Positions 11,901 to 26,900 of a stretch of DNA of 64,000 bases are shown here, piece by piece. The notes below the pieces were generated by a model. The model saw only the letters and a program-made list of their open reading frames with translations, made no database searches and was not told the origin of the DNA. Both the position numbers and the translations under genes were made by a program. Numbering within the stretch: the stretch's first letter is position 1; each line of letters opens with the position of its first letter. The DNA is from Gavia stellata (Eukaryota > Chordata > Aves > Gaviiformes > Gaviidae). Where the stretch lies: assembly GCF_030936135.1 (NCBI RefSeq), contig NC_082618.1, positions 6,235,034 through 6,299,033 of the forward strand. Direction: 5' to 3'.

Positions 11901-14900
11901 TGTATGGATGTATAGGTGCTACAGGGCGGATGGGCTGGTGGGAGATCCCTCAGGGGGACTCAACCCATCCCCAACATCAAACCAGATAAGCTAAGCAGAG
12001 GGCAGGGACACAACCCCAAACCTGCTCACCATGGCCAGGGGCACGATGGCCCGGATGTCCCTCTGGATGACCGTCAGTTCTGTCACCACCTTCTCCAGGT
12101 CGGGCGGGGGGTTGCGGCCCCGGTAGTCAATATGCCACATGATGCGGCGCGTCACTGACTGGCTGGTGAAGTTCTCCATCTCGAAATCCAGCTGCATGAT
12201 CTCGGAGGAGGAGTCCCCATCCCTGGGCAGGAGGACAGGAGGGGGATGCAGTGAGCTGGGTGCCCGGAGTCCCAGAGACACTCTGGGATCAGCATCGGAC
12301 AGTCTCCTGTAGTGATGCAGAGCATCCCCAGCAGGTCCCTTTTCAGGTACCCGTGCCTGTGCTGTGGGTGCCACCATGATGCTTGTTCCCAAACACAGCA
12401 GTCCTGATCCCTCCCTCCACCAGGGGCTGCTCCAGTGGGAACCTGCAGATTCCCATGGGAATCTTCCCAGTGGGAGAGAGAAATGTATTTCACTGTCTCT
12501 CCCCAGCAGGAGAAAAACCTCGGGGGCTCAAGCGGGTGCTCTCCCATGGCTGCTGGGTGATATATTATCACAGGGTGAGTGTGTGGCCATGGCCCCAGGG
12601 GACAGTGGGTGGCTGCAGGCGCTGCCCTCATCTCCCCGGCTCCGTCTTCCCGGCAGCACGGCTGGATTTACTGCCCTGGGCTGCTCCTGCTTGCACGCTT
12701 GTCTCCCGCAGGTGAAACCCCAAGAGTCCCACACCCAGGAGGGAAGCATGCTTGGGGACAGCAAATAAGTCCCTTTACAAAAGCCCAGCTCAAGCTGTTG
12801 ATTTTATAGCACTTTCCAAGGGGATCATATGGGGAAACTGAGGCACAGGAGAAAGCAGTTCAACCACAGACAGCAGGTGGGACAACACTGGGCTGGGACT
12901 TGGGGCAGGGCTGTCCTTCAGCCTGCCCGGGCAGCCATGGGGATGCATGGGGAGGATGGGCAGGGAATAGGGAGGTAGACAGGACCAGCAGGGAATAATG
13001 ACCCCAAGACCATCAGCTCATCAAAACCCCACTCATTTAATGCAGCTGCTGAGGACAGTGGGACCCAGAGCTAACAGACAGGGAGCAAACCCTGGGGTGT
13101 CCCCAAGGTGGGATGGGATGGAGAGGCTGAGCACAGCCAAACCCGGCACATAATGCCAGTCTAAGGGGACGAGGAGACTCAGCAGCTGGTGTCCCTTGTC
13201 CTTGGCTCGGACACAGTCAGATGGCAGCAGCATAAATCACTCTTACACCCCATCCCTATGAGCAAACCTCCATCAATGCGATCCTGCCCTCCCATTTCTG
13301 TGTCCAACCTGCAAATCCCTTGGGGGGACTTAGGGTTCAACCGCCCGCCCAAGTCAAACTTTTCCAATTCTCCCCCAAAACAGAGCATCCCCAGGGGACA
13401 CCCCAGAGCCCCCACAAACCACAGAGCCGGCAAAAGTCCCCCAGAGCAGGAGGAGGGAGTGGGGTGAGGAAAGGTGAAAACCCTGCAGAAGGGGAAGCCA
13501 GGACCAGCCCCTCTCTCATCACGCCATGTAGCAGCTATCGAGAAATTCCTATCAATCTGGGGATGCAGGATACAGTTGGGTTCCTCTCTGATAAATATCT
13601 AATGAGTGAAAGGGAGCAGAGAAAGGGGAGAGCAAGAAGCCGGGGCTGCTCCAGGCCACAGTAAGCCCTGCTCCCTGCTCCCGCGGCAGGGATGATGGGC
13701 TTTGCAGCGGAGCTGCCACACAAGGGTTGGTGGGGTCCTGCTGGGACTTTGTGCCCCCAAGACAGCTACAGAGGTGCAAGGGGAATTGCCAAAGGCCACT
13801 CAGTCTGAAGAAGGGGATTTGGCTGCTCACCGCCTCTTCCAACGCAGAAGTATTAAATACAGCCGGGAAAAGCTGGGTTCAAAGGCAAACTAGAGCTGCA
13901 GCTTCATGCCAGAGGCAGTTCACCGTGGGGTGCCCCCAGGCATCCCAGGAGCCCTGGCAGGGGCCAGCCACCATCTTCTGCCCTCCCCGAGCATCATCTG
14001 CTCTCAGCCACAGCAGGGACAAGAGCTGGGCTGCCCAGACTGGGGGAATAACTTAGGATGCAGCTGCTGGCATTCAAAACGTCCAAAATTGCCCATTATC
14101 ACCCCAAAGCTCAGGGCCCTCCCCCCGTTCCTGCACAGCTGGCGCTGCCAAAAGCCCCCAGAGCCCCGGTGAAGCGAACTCCTCTGGTTGCACAGCCTGG
14201 AGGGCAACACGGCTTTGAGTCATTCATACTTTCCATTCCGTTAATATTTGATGGAGTTGTTTGTCTAAAAGGTGATTGTAATCACTTTAAATTCATCCTC
14301 CGTCTCTAACCTTTCCAGGCTGATTTGAAGCGGCGGCGGCAGACGGGGAGAGGGGGAAGGGGGAGAGGAGAGGATCTCGCTGCCGCAGGTCTGGCAGCCG
14401 CGTGCAGGGGTGCTGGGGTGGCTGTGCAGAGGACGGGGTGGCTCGTGGCCCCGGGGACACTCCGATGTCAGCCATAGGGCTGCAGGCTCGGATGCTGCGG
14501 TTGCATTTTGTATCTGGAAGCAATGGTGTGGGGTAAAGGAAAATCCACCCTCCAGGTAAACCCTTTGGAGGGGCTTTCTGCAGATAGCTTTTGAGCTCAC
14601 GTTCAAAGCAGTCAGAGCTGAGGATCATCTTTCTGCAACAGCTCGTCCCCAGCTTTACTTAGTTTTAGGGTGAGGGGCAGACATATGGGGAGATTTCCAA
14701 CACAGAGGGCAGGAACGGCTCAAGTGCATCAACTCACATTAACACAGCTCCTGGAGACATTTGTCTCCCTGTCCCCAAAGACATGGTGATTGAGATGCCA
14801 TAGCCAGGGAACAATTGCACTCCAGCACTTCAAAGTCTTTCCTGCTAGTGATTTTGAGCCCGTGCCCATTCTCTGTGTCCATTCTCTGCCCTTGCTTGCG

Positions 14901-17900
14901 TGTCCTGCCCACCTGGATGCAAGGGGCAAAGCTGCCCCTCACCCTTGCAGCCTCCATGCGCTCACAGGCCAGTCCCACATCTCCCTGTCTCCAGGCTGAG
15001 CAGCCTCTGGGTTTTCAACTTGGCTTTGTGGGTCCTCACTCCTTCAGATCATTCTCATTTCTATCCCCCGGACTCTCCTCAACCAACCCAAGCTTTTCCC
15101 AGAGCCCCAGGAACGGGCATCATCCTCATATCGAGCAGGGTAGAACTGGCTCTGCCTGTCTCAGGTGCTGCCTTGGTTCATGCTCCCCATCTGACACTCA
15201 TCCATCACCTTGGGGACCAGATGGGACCTTGCCTGGGGACTGCTCCCCTTCCTTCCCAGAGGAGATGCCAGGATAGTCAAAGAGCTGCTGCCTCTCATGG
15301 TATTAAAACTTCTTCAAAAATTAAAATACTTCCACCCCAAACTGGGGGATCCTCCATGGATTCACAATTCAGCCCCAAAATCCACCACGTGTGCTCACCA
15401 GCATCCGACATGGCCAGGCGATCCCGGCTCAGAGCCAGGAATGAAGCTGCAAAATGGTACCCATGACTGATGAGTGCTTGCTTGAGCCCCAGCTTGGTCA
15501 CCTGTGCTGACCACGGAGCAGATCCCACCTGAACCACCACCTCACACAGCCCTTGGGCAGCTGCCTGCCCGACCACAAACCTGCCCACCTCGGGCTACAA
15601 AACCCACCTTCACCTGCCCTTTAGCCAGCTGCACGGTGCTGGCCGAGATTAAAAACCACTCAAAAAATTAAGCCCCTTCCAGCGTCGGTGCGGGAACCTC
15701 GGCTGGCCTGAGAGTTTGACCCCAAAATTGCTCATCCCCCTTTGGTGCCTCCAAGTCCCATGCTCCGGGCTGTGCACTGCTGTACCTCAGTTTCCCCTGC
15801 CAGCACCCACATGGCACTGCAGCCAACCAGGCATCCAGGGTGGGGATGAAGGGAGAGCCACTTTCGGCCAAACCCCAGCAATTTCCCCAGCTCCCCCTGG
15901 GCTGGGGTGGGGGAGAGGGGGGTCCCTTACCTGGGCCCGGGACTGTCTGCCCTGGCCACATCAACGGTGGCAGTGGAGTGCTTGCCGCCCGTCAGCAGCT
16001 CCGAGCTCACCAGCCACTGCCCGCTCCTCGACTTGGTGCTGAGCAAGTTAACGCCTTTCTTGGCCTTCACCCTGCGGAGAGCGACAGTCAGGGCCAGCCC
16101 TTGCCCCTGGGCACCCCTGGACCCCCCTGGGCACCCTGCCATAGGTGCAGGGGGATTTTTTTCCCCCCGATCCCTCCTGGCTGTCGGAAACATCATCCAG
16201 GCTGGCAGCAACAGCCATGGGGCTGAGCCCACCCCTGCTCCTCTTTTTCACAGGATTTTGTCCCATCCATCACCCCTCCAGCAGGAGTTTGGTCCCCCAG
16301 CCCCAGAGGTGCCCCCCAGGACTGTAATACCCCTGTGGGGCTGGGCATCCCTGGGGTGAAGGACAGGAGAGTCTTGAGTGCCGTGTCCCCTGTGCCAGGG
16401 GCTCGCTGCTGGCCCAGTGGCCACAGGGATGCTTGTAAATGCCCTTTGAAGGGATGTGGCTGGGGCTTGTCCCTCCATCCTTAGGGACACGCAGCGAGGG
16501 GGGTTCCCCCGCACAACTCCCCATACTGGGGTGCTCAGCACCTTCTGCGCGCTGCCCCATTCTGCTCCCACCCCAGCTCTGGGGGACGCGGGGAGCCCCT
16601 GCCCGCTCTGCAGCAGCCCCATGGTCATACCGCACCTTGTCCCCAAAGTGGCTGTGAACAAACCCACATCTGCTGGCAGGGCCCTAATCTGCAGGGCTCC
16701 CAGTGCAACTGGGAGCAATGGGAAGGTAAAGGCAGCAGTCCATAGTGGGAATGCAGAGATGGAAACCCTAAAAGGACAGCCCTTCCCTTCCCTCCAAGAA
16801 GCTCCCACTGTAAAGCCCCAAAATGTTGCAAAATCACATGCTGGCTGCTCCTCTGTCCTCCCTCACCTTCCCAAAGCCCTGCCAGACCCGGTCCAGCCCC
16901 CGGCAGGTCCCATAAATGCAATACACCCTCCCCATCCTCTCCCTCCTGCCCACGGCTGCGTTCACACAGCCCAGCCAAAACAACCACCCCCTCGAAAGGC
17001 AGCTGCTCCCAGAGTGGGGACAACCCTGGGACCTTACCTGAGCGTGAAGTGCTCCACCGTGGAGTTGGACATCAGGTAGAGGAGGATGCTCAGCACCTCA
17101 CCCGGCTTGAGGGGCTTGTCGGGCAGGCGAATGAAGACATTGCTGTCCAGCCGATGCTCCTGCATGGGCTGCCCGGCTGTGGGCTGCAGGAGGCTGACAC
17201 TGCCGATGCGCAGCAGCGGGTGCTGCGTGGGACCCTCGGTCCTGGCCCCCCCGGCCCCACGGCGGGGGACCGTCTCCCCAAGGCACTGGCCGGCCCCGTC
17301 GGGGGCATGCAGGGTGTAGTACAGCTCGGCTTGCTGGCTCTCGCCCGGCACTTCCAGGCTGTCAGGGCTCTTCCGCCTGCCCAGTGGCATGGCCGGGGGG
17401 CCAAACCAGGCGTGGGGCAGCTCTGCCTGCACTAGGCATGTGGCCAGGCTGCCCCGCAGGCGACACGAGCTCTTGATCTCATGGGCGTCACGGAAAGCAT
17501 GGAGCCGCACGCAGGGCAGCCGGTCGGTGACATCGAAGTCATCCCAATCCCGGCCAGCTACGTAGAAGAGCACTTGGACCACGGGCTGGTTGGCCACCAG
17601 CCGGGGCTGGATGATGAAGGCGCGCACCTTCCAGTTGACGGTGAGGCGGTCGGGGACCTCCAGGGTGCTGGAGGGCTGCAGCTGCTCCTTGGGCAGGACC
17701 AGCCCTGTGCTGAAGGGCCCCAGGGTGACGTTGAGGATGGGCAGCTCCTTGGTCTGGAAGACAACGAAGGGCTCGGCGCGTTGCAGCGGGGCACTGCCGT
17801 TGCCCACCGGGCCAGCTCCCACCTCCTTGAGGAAGAAGGCCAAGCGGGTGTTGGACAGGCGGTAGCTCACAGGCAGCGTGATGGCACCGGGGGGCTCGGC

Positions 17901-20900
17901 GGGCTCGGGGCTGGGGGCTGGCCCCTTGGCATGGGCTGCAAAGGGGAGAGAGAGTGTGGGTTAGTGCAGCACATCCCCCCCCAGAGCATATCCTGAGCCC
18001 CAGAGCAGGGAGAGCAGACCCAGGCAGGAGTGGTCCAGCCCCGTAGCGAGGAGGAGCTGGTGCTTCAGCCCTTGGACTGCTTGCAAGGGCAGCAAGAGCC
18101 TGGCTGGGTTTCTCTCCTGCAAATCAAAACCACAGAAGACCTCCCCAGGACTTTGGGCATCATTGTGCTTCCCGGCGGGTGGCTCTAGCCTCACCAAACC
18201 CACCCTCGGCACGGGATGGGGTGTCCAGTGAGGAGGGATGCTCAGGGGCTGCCCAAGGCTGGGCCAGGGTGTGTTGAAGCCACATCCAACCTGGGTATTG
18301 CCCCTGGGGAGCCCAAAACGCTGGTCACCCACCCCAGCACCCATGCCAAGGCACCGGCCGAAACAGCACAGACCTGCTCGTAGAAATTGGGCATAACTGG
18401 CTACATCCCTGCTTCCAAACGTGTGGAGAAAAGGATGCTGAGTTTCTCCAGAGGCTCGTGACCAAAAATTAGGCAGGTCCGGGCTACTTTTTGGCTGGCA
18501 GATCCCACCAAGTATCTACGATCGAGGCTTTCCTCCTGTTTTTAGCTCCCAGATCACACAGGGAAGGTGGCTAAATCAGCTCCTTCGCCTCAGACCCGCT
18601 CCGTCCCTGCGGGCTACCTGTAAGGGTGGTGTGACCGCCAGCCTGTCACTCGTCACCCACGCAGGGGTGCCACCCACGTGGTGCTGTCCCTGTGCACCAA
18701 AGCTGGCCGAGCCCCAATTTTTCCAGGCATGGACATGACCTGGTGGAAAAGTGATGAAGATGATGTTGGTGCCACCTTGTGTAAACCCCAGCAGCGCCCA
18801 GGTCTGATGGCCCTTAGGAAATCCCTTTTATCCTTCATTTTGACCATTTTGCCTTAAAAAAAGAATGAACACCACACAGGCAGAGCAGGCAGCCACTGCG
18901 CAGGCAGCGTGCAGTACCTGATGGCCATGCACTCCCGGGGGCCGGAGCTGCCCGAGCCCCTCGGAGGGAGCCGGCTACTCCACTGCCGCAGCCGGCAAGC
19001 AGAGAGAAAACCCAAGAAAATCTTTCTGCTAAAGCAGATGCTGCAAAAGGCGGTCGGTGCGAAGCCGGGCCGATGGCACGCGCTGTGCCGGCAGCTGCGG
19101 GAGCCTGGAAGACATCTCAAGGTCTTTGCATCCGCCAGCAGCTGCCAGCAATTCCCAGGAGAGCTGGGTCCCCCCCCGCCTCCCTCAGCTCTCCGCCAGC
19201 CCCTCGCACCCCCTGTTCCTGGTGCTGATTGCAACCGCTCCCAAGCGGCTCCTAAGCAGGAGAGCCCAAATTACCAGTGTCAAACAGCAGTGTGGATGTG
19301 ACGGCTCAGCCCCCTCCCTGGCAGGGACTTCGGAGCGTGCTGGGACCCCGGAGTGTGCTGGGACCCCGGAGGTTTCTCCAGCTGGGACCATGGCCTTGGC
19401 TGGGCCCCCCGGGGCTGAAGGGGAAGCAGGACCCCGCAGCCCACCCAGGGAACTCTCTGCTGCAGGGCGCGGGTGCGTTAAGCAGCTTAGAGTGCTCATA
19501 AAAGGATTAGCACTTGATACAGGGATGGGCAGCATCTGCAGCTACGCTGCCTGGAATGAAATTTGTCCAAAAGCCAGGCAGAGAATTCTCTAGGGCCGGG
19601 CAAATGCCAGGGATGTGCTGCCAGCATCACCAGCAAGACCACCATGCTGGCACCACCATGGGCACAGCTCTGGCACCTGCCACGCTTGCCACCGGCTGCT
19701 GAACTCATCCCGCTCGCCCGCTGTTTTCCCACCTCCCGGAGAGCCAGGAGCTGCTGCAGAGGTGCTCAGCCCCAGAAAGCACCCATAGGTGCCACTCTGC
19801 TCAGAAATAACCACCAGCGAGGGGCTTTCTGCTCCACCGGCTCATGGAGGTTGCTTTCTGTCGCAAAACGTGAAGGTTGGCATACTCCCTGCATCCCAGC
19901 TGACACAGCTATGGCTGCTCCCACCATTCCCAGCAATTAGAAAAGGCGATTTTTTCCAAGGCATGAGATTATTTGCGGAAAAGGATCCACCAGCTGAAGC
20001 GACATGAGCCTGACTGCTTGGGTGAGGTACCGGCGGGACCGAAGGAGGCAAGGGCAGCCAGGGAAGGAGGCTCATTGAAATAGCATCAGTTTTTATCCCT
20101 TAAAAATCTTTGGGGTTTGGGGAAGGATCAGGTCATTTCACAAAGAAAACCCACCCAAAAACCACCCGACTCAATGCCCAGCATGGCCCCAAGCAAAACC
20201 CACCCTTGGGATGGTGCAAAACACCTGGTGTCACCTTTGGTGGGGGGACAGGAGAGCCTCTGTGCCACCCCAGCAAAGCACCCAGCCCACACCCAGCTGC
20301 CTGCTGGTGAGGGGCACCTGCTGCCACCCGCTGCACTGGGAGGGCAAAAGCAGCCAGTTTTTCGCCTGCAATTTGGCACCCAGCCCCGGCTCGTGGCAGA
20401 GAGCCCCAGCCCGAGCCCCCAGCAACAAGCTCCTTCCTCCTTGCCATGGGGATTCTCTGATGGCAAATAAGGGTTGTGCGCCGGGGGGTGATGAGGAAAG
20501 CCCCTCTCCTCTCTGCAGCTGAGCGGGGCTCTCAGATGTGTGCTGGGGACCCTTCATGACTCAGAACAGGCACCACTGTGCCAGGCCCTGCTGTGGGGGG
20601 GACACCCAGAGTGGCCGCAGCACCGAGCCCACGCACAGACCTGCACCCCGGCCATGCCGGATGGGGAAGGGAGTGGGGACGAGCTGGGATGGAGATTAAT
20701 GCAACGGTCACAATTAGTTCGGTGCAGGCGGACTGCCGGCACCCAGAGAAGCTATTTCCTTCCACAGACAAAATGCATTTAAATGATGCTATAATCTGTC
20801 GCCGGGAGGGCGACGGGACTGGCGCCTCTGTTCCTCGGCCGTAAACTAATCCTGCCGGGAGAGGGTCTAACCCAGCCTTATCCAGCCCAGGGTGGGTGCC

Positions 20901-23900
20901 AGGAGGGTGGGTCAGAGCCCAGCGCAGCCCGAGCCTCTGTGCTGTGGTGGGACAGAGGGTGGGGAGAGAAGGAGAAGGGAGGAAGGAAATGTATGGATGA
21001 ATGGCTGCTGGCTAGGTAGCAAAGAAGAAAGGATGGATAACGATAGATGAACCAGCAGAGAGAATGGAGGGTCGTGGATGGATGGATGGAAGGAAGGAGA
21101 CAGGCAAATCAGGAATGGTTGGACAGCAAAAGAATAGCTCTAGGAAGAGGGAGAAGAGGCAATGGATGGAAGGATGGATGGACAGCACAATGGCTCAGGG
21201 GATGGAAGGAAGGATGGAAGGAAGGATGGAAGGAAGGATGGAAGGAAGGATGGAAGGAAGGATGGAAGGAAGGATGGAAGGAAGGATGGAAGGAAGGATG
21301 GAAGGAAGGATGGAGAGCACAACAGGTCAGGAGATGAAAGGAAGATGGATGGAAGGATAAAGGATGGACAGAGAAGCAAAACAGCTCAGGAGACTCCAGT
21401 GCCCACACCACTGTTCCCAGCCCCCACTCTGGTTTCTAGCAGCCCCTGGGAGGGAAGGCAGCTCTTGTGCCCCCACCTCTGGCTGGGTTTGGGAGGACAG
21501 AAAGGTTAAGCCCTGGCCACTGGCTCTGCTCTGCGGCCCACTGTAGTTAACGGGATTTGCAGCGCCTGACCTGCATTCCCGGGTTTATTAGGCTGGCGCA
21601 GAGGGGACCATATGGTCCTTCCACCCTCACAGCTCAGCACCGCAAGAAAAAAGCAGATCTCCGTGCCTGGCCAGGCTCCGAATGGCCCAGGGGCTGCCTG
21701 GACCAGCCCCAGGCTGACAAGCCACCCCAGCCCCACAGCAGTATGGGACATGACTCCTGTGTGTCCCCTCCTTCCCACCCCACAGCAGCCCGCAGGGAGC
21801 CGGGGTGACCTGCAACCCACAGTGGGGAGAGGGGGGAAGACAGGGAGATGGAAACACAGAACTGCCAGCAACCCCCTCGCCAAGCCCCCACATCTGCCCA
21901 GCCAGATGTGCCCCACGCTGGCCACAGCCGCACAGCCAGATGGGCTGAGCCGCTTTCCCCATCCGCGAGGGCAAACGGGGACAGCGACAGCACCCTCCAG
22001 CCATGCCTCAAAATCAAGAAGATGCCCCAGGCCGAGGGGCTTTGGCACTGCAAAAAGCAGCACCCCTCATCAAGAGCCCCGCTGCGGGGTTTCAGTCACC
22101 ACCAGCCACCCTCTTGCTCCATCCCCCCTGCTTGGCGGCGCTGGGGTCAGACAGACTGACTGACACATGGGAAGAGAGGCTGTCGGACAGACTGGACGTA
22201 GCTATGGCTGGTGGGGGACACTGGCTCATTCGCCTTCCCTTCTTTCCCCAGATGCCCAGCAAACGGGGCATGGGGGGAGCATGGCTTGGTCCCTCCATCC
22301 TGCACCCGCTGCAGCCTCGCCAGCCCCATCCCTGCTCCCATCCACCATCCCGAGGCCGAAGAGCCTCCTTCTCCTCATTTTCCCCTTATCCAGCACTGAT
22401 AGCCAGCACTGACCTTCAGCTTAGCCCCAGCCCCAGCTGTCTGCCATAGGGATCACTTTAGCTACGCTCCGGGGGTGATCTTTATCCTGGCTTATCCTGT
22501 GGGATGCAGCGGGGGGCTCCCAGCACATATATCCCCACTTAGCAGGGGAAGAGCATATAGGAAAAAGCTCTGGAGAAGAAGAAGAGGGAAGGGAGCTTTG
22601 AGGTCATGCCAGGAGGGTTAAAACCTCTCATGGTGTTAATGGGCAGTGCTGGGGGCTTGGTGTATCAATGGGCCAGACGGAGGTCCGAGGGAGATGCCGA
22701 AATAGTGGTGATGTGAGACACCAGCCTGGGCTGCCCTGTCTCCTGCCAGGCCACCGCCACGCACAGTGGCCACCACCACGCACAGTGGCCACGGCCCACA
22801 CCAGCCCATCGTGGCTGAGCTACTGTGGTGGTCCCGCATCAGAGCGAGCTGGGAAAGTCATCCATAAAGCAATGACTTGAGCTGACACGATGACAAAAAC
22901 CCCAATAAATACATGGGAAGGGCTGCGGGGAGGGACGGCGGGGTGGTGGCGGGGAGCTGTGTTACTGTCCATAACAGAGGGCTTCACACTGGGTCCAAGC
23001 CTGGCTCAGGACTCCTGTGGAGGGGTTCTGGCACTCACTGGTTGCCAGGATTCCTGGCCACAGGATGAAAAGGCAGCAGGATTTCATCAGTGGCCAAAGC
23101 CCCCGGACACGGGCCCCGGGACCCTGCCAACTGCAGCAGCCCAGCTATCGTCTCCGGCTCTCTGCAAACACAAGCAGGGGATGCTTCTCCTCACAGCCAC
23201 GCAGCAATATCCCTCCCACGGGGCTGCAGGGACCACCAGTCATGCCGGGACCACTAGTGCTCCCATTCTGCCCAGACCCTGACCCATATCAGGGTGACAA
23301 GGTGACGATCCCACCCCTGAATCAGGAAGACGAGGGCAGGACAGGGCGCTGCCTCAGTTTCTCCACATGGGTCAGCACCCGGATGAGACAATGGGGTGAC
23401 AGGTCTACCCAAAATGCCGAGAGCCAGGGGTCCATGGCAAAACCCCGCAGCCCCCGAGGAGGAAGCCCAGCCCGGCTGTTCCCCACCAGGACACCAGCAC
23501 AGATATCCCAATTAGTGTTTCATTTCAAGCCAGCACAAAGCCACCCCGCTCCGCCGAGCATCCCCCAGATCCCCGGCTGAGCCTTCAGAGACCCAAAATC
23601 TAGTGGTCCAGGTTTTGCCCCCACAGCTGTCAGAGCCAAGCGCAAAGGGGAAACACAAGCGGCAATGGCCCCAAATGCCAGGGATGTCCCACATCTGGAA
23701 CTCCCACATCTGGAACTCCCCCATCTGGATGTCCCAACAGCTGGATGCTCCAGCTAGAGGTGGCCCCAGCTCCCAGGGAAGGGCCGGGCTCGCACCCCAT
23801 CTTCCCATCCGTCCTGGGAACGGGCATCGCACCCATCCCTTTCCATCCCCGCCCCGTAGCACTGATCCCCGCCATGTCACACTCCCACCCAAGGGGGATC

Positions 23901-26900
23901 AGCACCTCACAAAAAGGGGAAATAGAGGCCTCCACGCCTTCACCTCTCCCCAAAACTCAGTCAGCCCCAACATGAGCCCCGCTCCACTCCACGCTTCAGC
24001 GTAGCCGGGGAAAAAAAACACCCAGTAATAAAACACAAGCCAAAATTAGAAAACACAAGCAGGCCCCTTGCGGAAACCTCCGAAACGTTTCCCAGCAGCC
24101 AGAGCCTTGAAAATTGTTTTCAGCGACATAAAAGACAACAAGCTCTCCCTTCCCTCCGACGCACCGAGAGCCTCCATCTCCAGTCCCAGCTAATTGGAAC
24201 TCAATTAAGTGAATAATTGTTACAAATGTAAAATTACCTTCCCTTGGTGCGCGGCAGTGAGACGGCCCGGCTGTGGCCACGGGGAAGGGAGGGACGCGGG
24301 GACATGGGGATGCTCCCGGCCCCCAGCTCTGCCCGCAGCCGCAGCAGCGATGGGGTGACAGGGCTGGGAAGCCCCATGGTACCAAGAAGTGCAACGCTCA
24401 GCCCAGGAGGTTAAACTGGTCCAGGCTTCCCAAAAACAGCCCACGGTAGGAATTGAGTGAGTGCTGGCCAGGAAAAGTGAATCAAGCCTTCCTGCGAGCA
24501 GCAGCGCTGGCTCCAAGTGGATTCTCTATTGTCTAATACAGGGTGGTGCTTATGCCTGGTGGCACTGCTACATTCTCCTTTCTTTTAGGTCCTTGAGACT
24601 TCTCCCCTTCCAAAAGGTCCAGCCCAGCTTCATCGGCAGAAGCAATAAAATAAGAAATGCTGGTGGGACTCAGCCCTCGGCCAGCACACAGCCTGTATTT
24701 TGGGGCCGGCAGCACTAAGCAAAAGGGAACCATCCCCGCGCCACACCAGGTTGTGGTGCTGAGCTCTGCATTTCCCCCAGGAAATTATTAAAAGAGAGGG
24801 GGAAAAAAACCAGCAAGAAACCTAAAGGAATAAATAAATATGGCCTAAATGGGATGTGCCGTGCAGAGGCGCAGCCTGCCATAAATTTCTGGAGCAGGCA
24901 AGGCTTTTACGCGGCAGCTACTTTAGAGCAATTTCCACAAATCACGGCAAGGGACAGGCCAGGGGACAGGAGGAGAGGGCCTTTACGGAGGAGGAAGAAA
25001 AATGAAGGAATGAATTAAAAGGAGGGGGAAAAAAAAAAAGATGAGGAAGTGCCTGACCATGAATGTCCACAGGCATGCCTGGGGGCTCCAAAAGGCAGTG
25101 GGTGGGGAGCAGCCCCAGATTAAAGCCGGCAGCCCCTGAGTCCCCAGCTGTTGTGGGTCCTGGGCTGGGTCCCCCCCCCATGCTGGGTTCCCCCCATGCC
25201 AGGAGCTGGGAGCAGCCCCCCAGCAGCAGGCAAGCACAGATGGTTTCCCCAAATAACCCCCCTGGGGAGCCAGAAGTGGGAGGACAGGCAGCAGGGGAGA
25301 GCCCCGAAGGGTGGCCTGGGGAAGCAGGGACAGCAGCTCCCCAGGGAGAAGCCCCCAGCATCACAGTGTTGGGGCGGAGGCGATGCAATGATCCCCAAAA
25401 AACCCACGTGTCCTGCTCGGATCCCTGTCCCCTCTCCATCCCCTCCCACCATGGCCAGGAGCAGGAACATCTTCCCAGCACCCTCCAAATCTGAACACCA
25501 AAGCTGTGCCCCCCCCCAACTGTCACCGCCAGCCAGGGCTATGCAGAGTGACACGTTTCAGACTGATTAGAAGCCGATTAATTTTCCCCCCTGGTGACGT
25601 GTGTCAGACTGTGTTCGGAGCCGGATTCAATTCCAGATGCACCCAAGGAGCACAAGGAGCCTCAGATAAACCCAGTCCATAGCCAGGGCTGGGGTCCAGC
25701 ATCATCCCCAGACCCCAGCCGGTGGCCCCAAAAGCAGGGTCAGGGACAGGCACTGAGCTGGGGACTTCACCAGCTCAGCACTTTGCCACCTGGCAAAGCA
25801 GCCACAGCACCAAACACGCATGGCTCGAATACATCCCCTTCCTTTTTTTAATTTAGCTGGTACCCAGAGAGGAGTGCATCCAGCGGCCGCACCGAGCTGG
25901 CAGAGGCAGGTATTGCATTTTCTACCTTATTTATCTTCAAGAGGGAAAATATAGCTTTTCCTTAAAAAAAAAAATAAATCAAAATTAATTCATTCTCAAC
26001 TTTTGCCAGTCCTGGGGAAGAGCCCAGCCCGGCCCAGCCAAGCCCATTTAATCACAGCAAAACCTGCCCTGTTAACTCTTGCAGGGGCTGGGACTCGACA
26101 GTGCCTGCGAGTGGGGGCAAAGCCACCCCAGCAGCATCTGCTTGGGCTTTCAGCAGAGCTATTGAAAAATCAAGGACGGCAAATATTGTCCAAGCGATGG
26201 GAAAATGCTTGCCAGCAGGAGACGGCGGCTTCATCAGAAGATTGCAAATTGCCTTGATTACGGTATCCTCCCAGAAGGCAAGACCAGCGAGCAAGGGGCT
26301 CAGCACCCAGTCGGCGGCAAGGGATGTGTGCACAGCGGGGAGCAGCAACAGGTTGGGCTACAGCTTAAGAAAAATGAAGGGACCAGTCCCCAGGAGAGCC
26401 ACATCCCAAGGAGCAGCCTCCGCACCCCAAACCCGGGTGTTTGGGGGAGAGGAGACAGCCCAGAAATCCCCCAGCCCAGCTGGTGCCTCCCGTGGGGCAG
26501 GGATCGCTGGGCCACCATCAAACGTGGCTGGAAGACCCCGTTTCTCCCAATTTTCATGGAAACTGAGTTCCAACCTCCTCTGCCCTTAGCGAGGAGCACC
26601 AGGATCTGCCTCACTTTTCACTATTGAACCATTTCTCTTCCTGGCATCCCATGTGGACAAACTCCCCGGGAGGGACCCAGTCCCCAAAGGCATCACTGGG
26701 GTCCCCTGGCCCCATCACAGCGTGTCCCACCCCAGAAGCAGCCACCTCCCTCCCTCCCAGGGGAGCTGCTCGTTAGCAGAGCCATGTATTTAATAATAAA
26801 AGACTCTGATTAGATTAGCGAGAGTGACCTTTTCCAGATGGATGGGATGCTCGTACGGCAGCAGCGACGGGCGCCACGCGGGAGGGGAACACGCGGGCAG

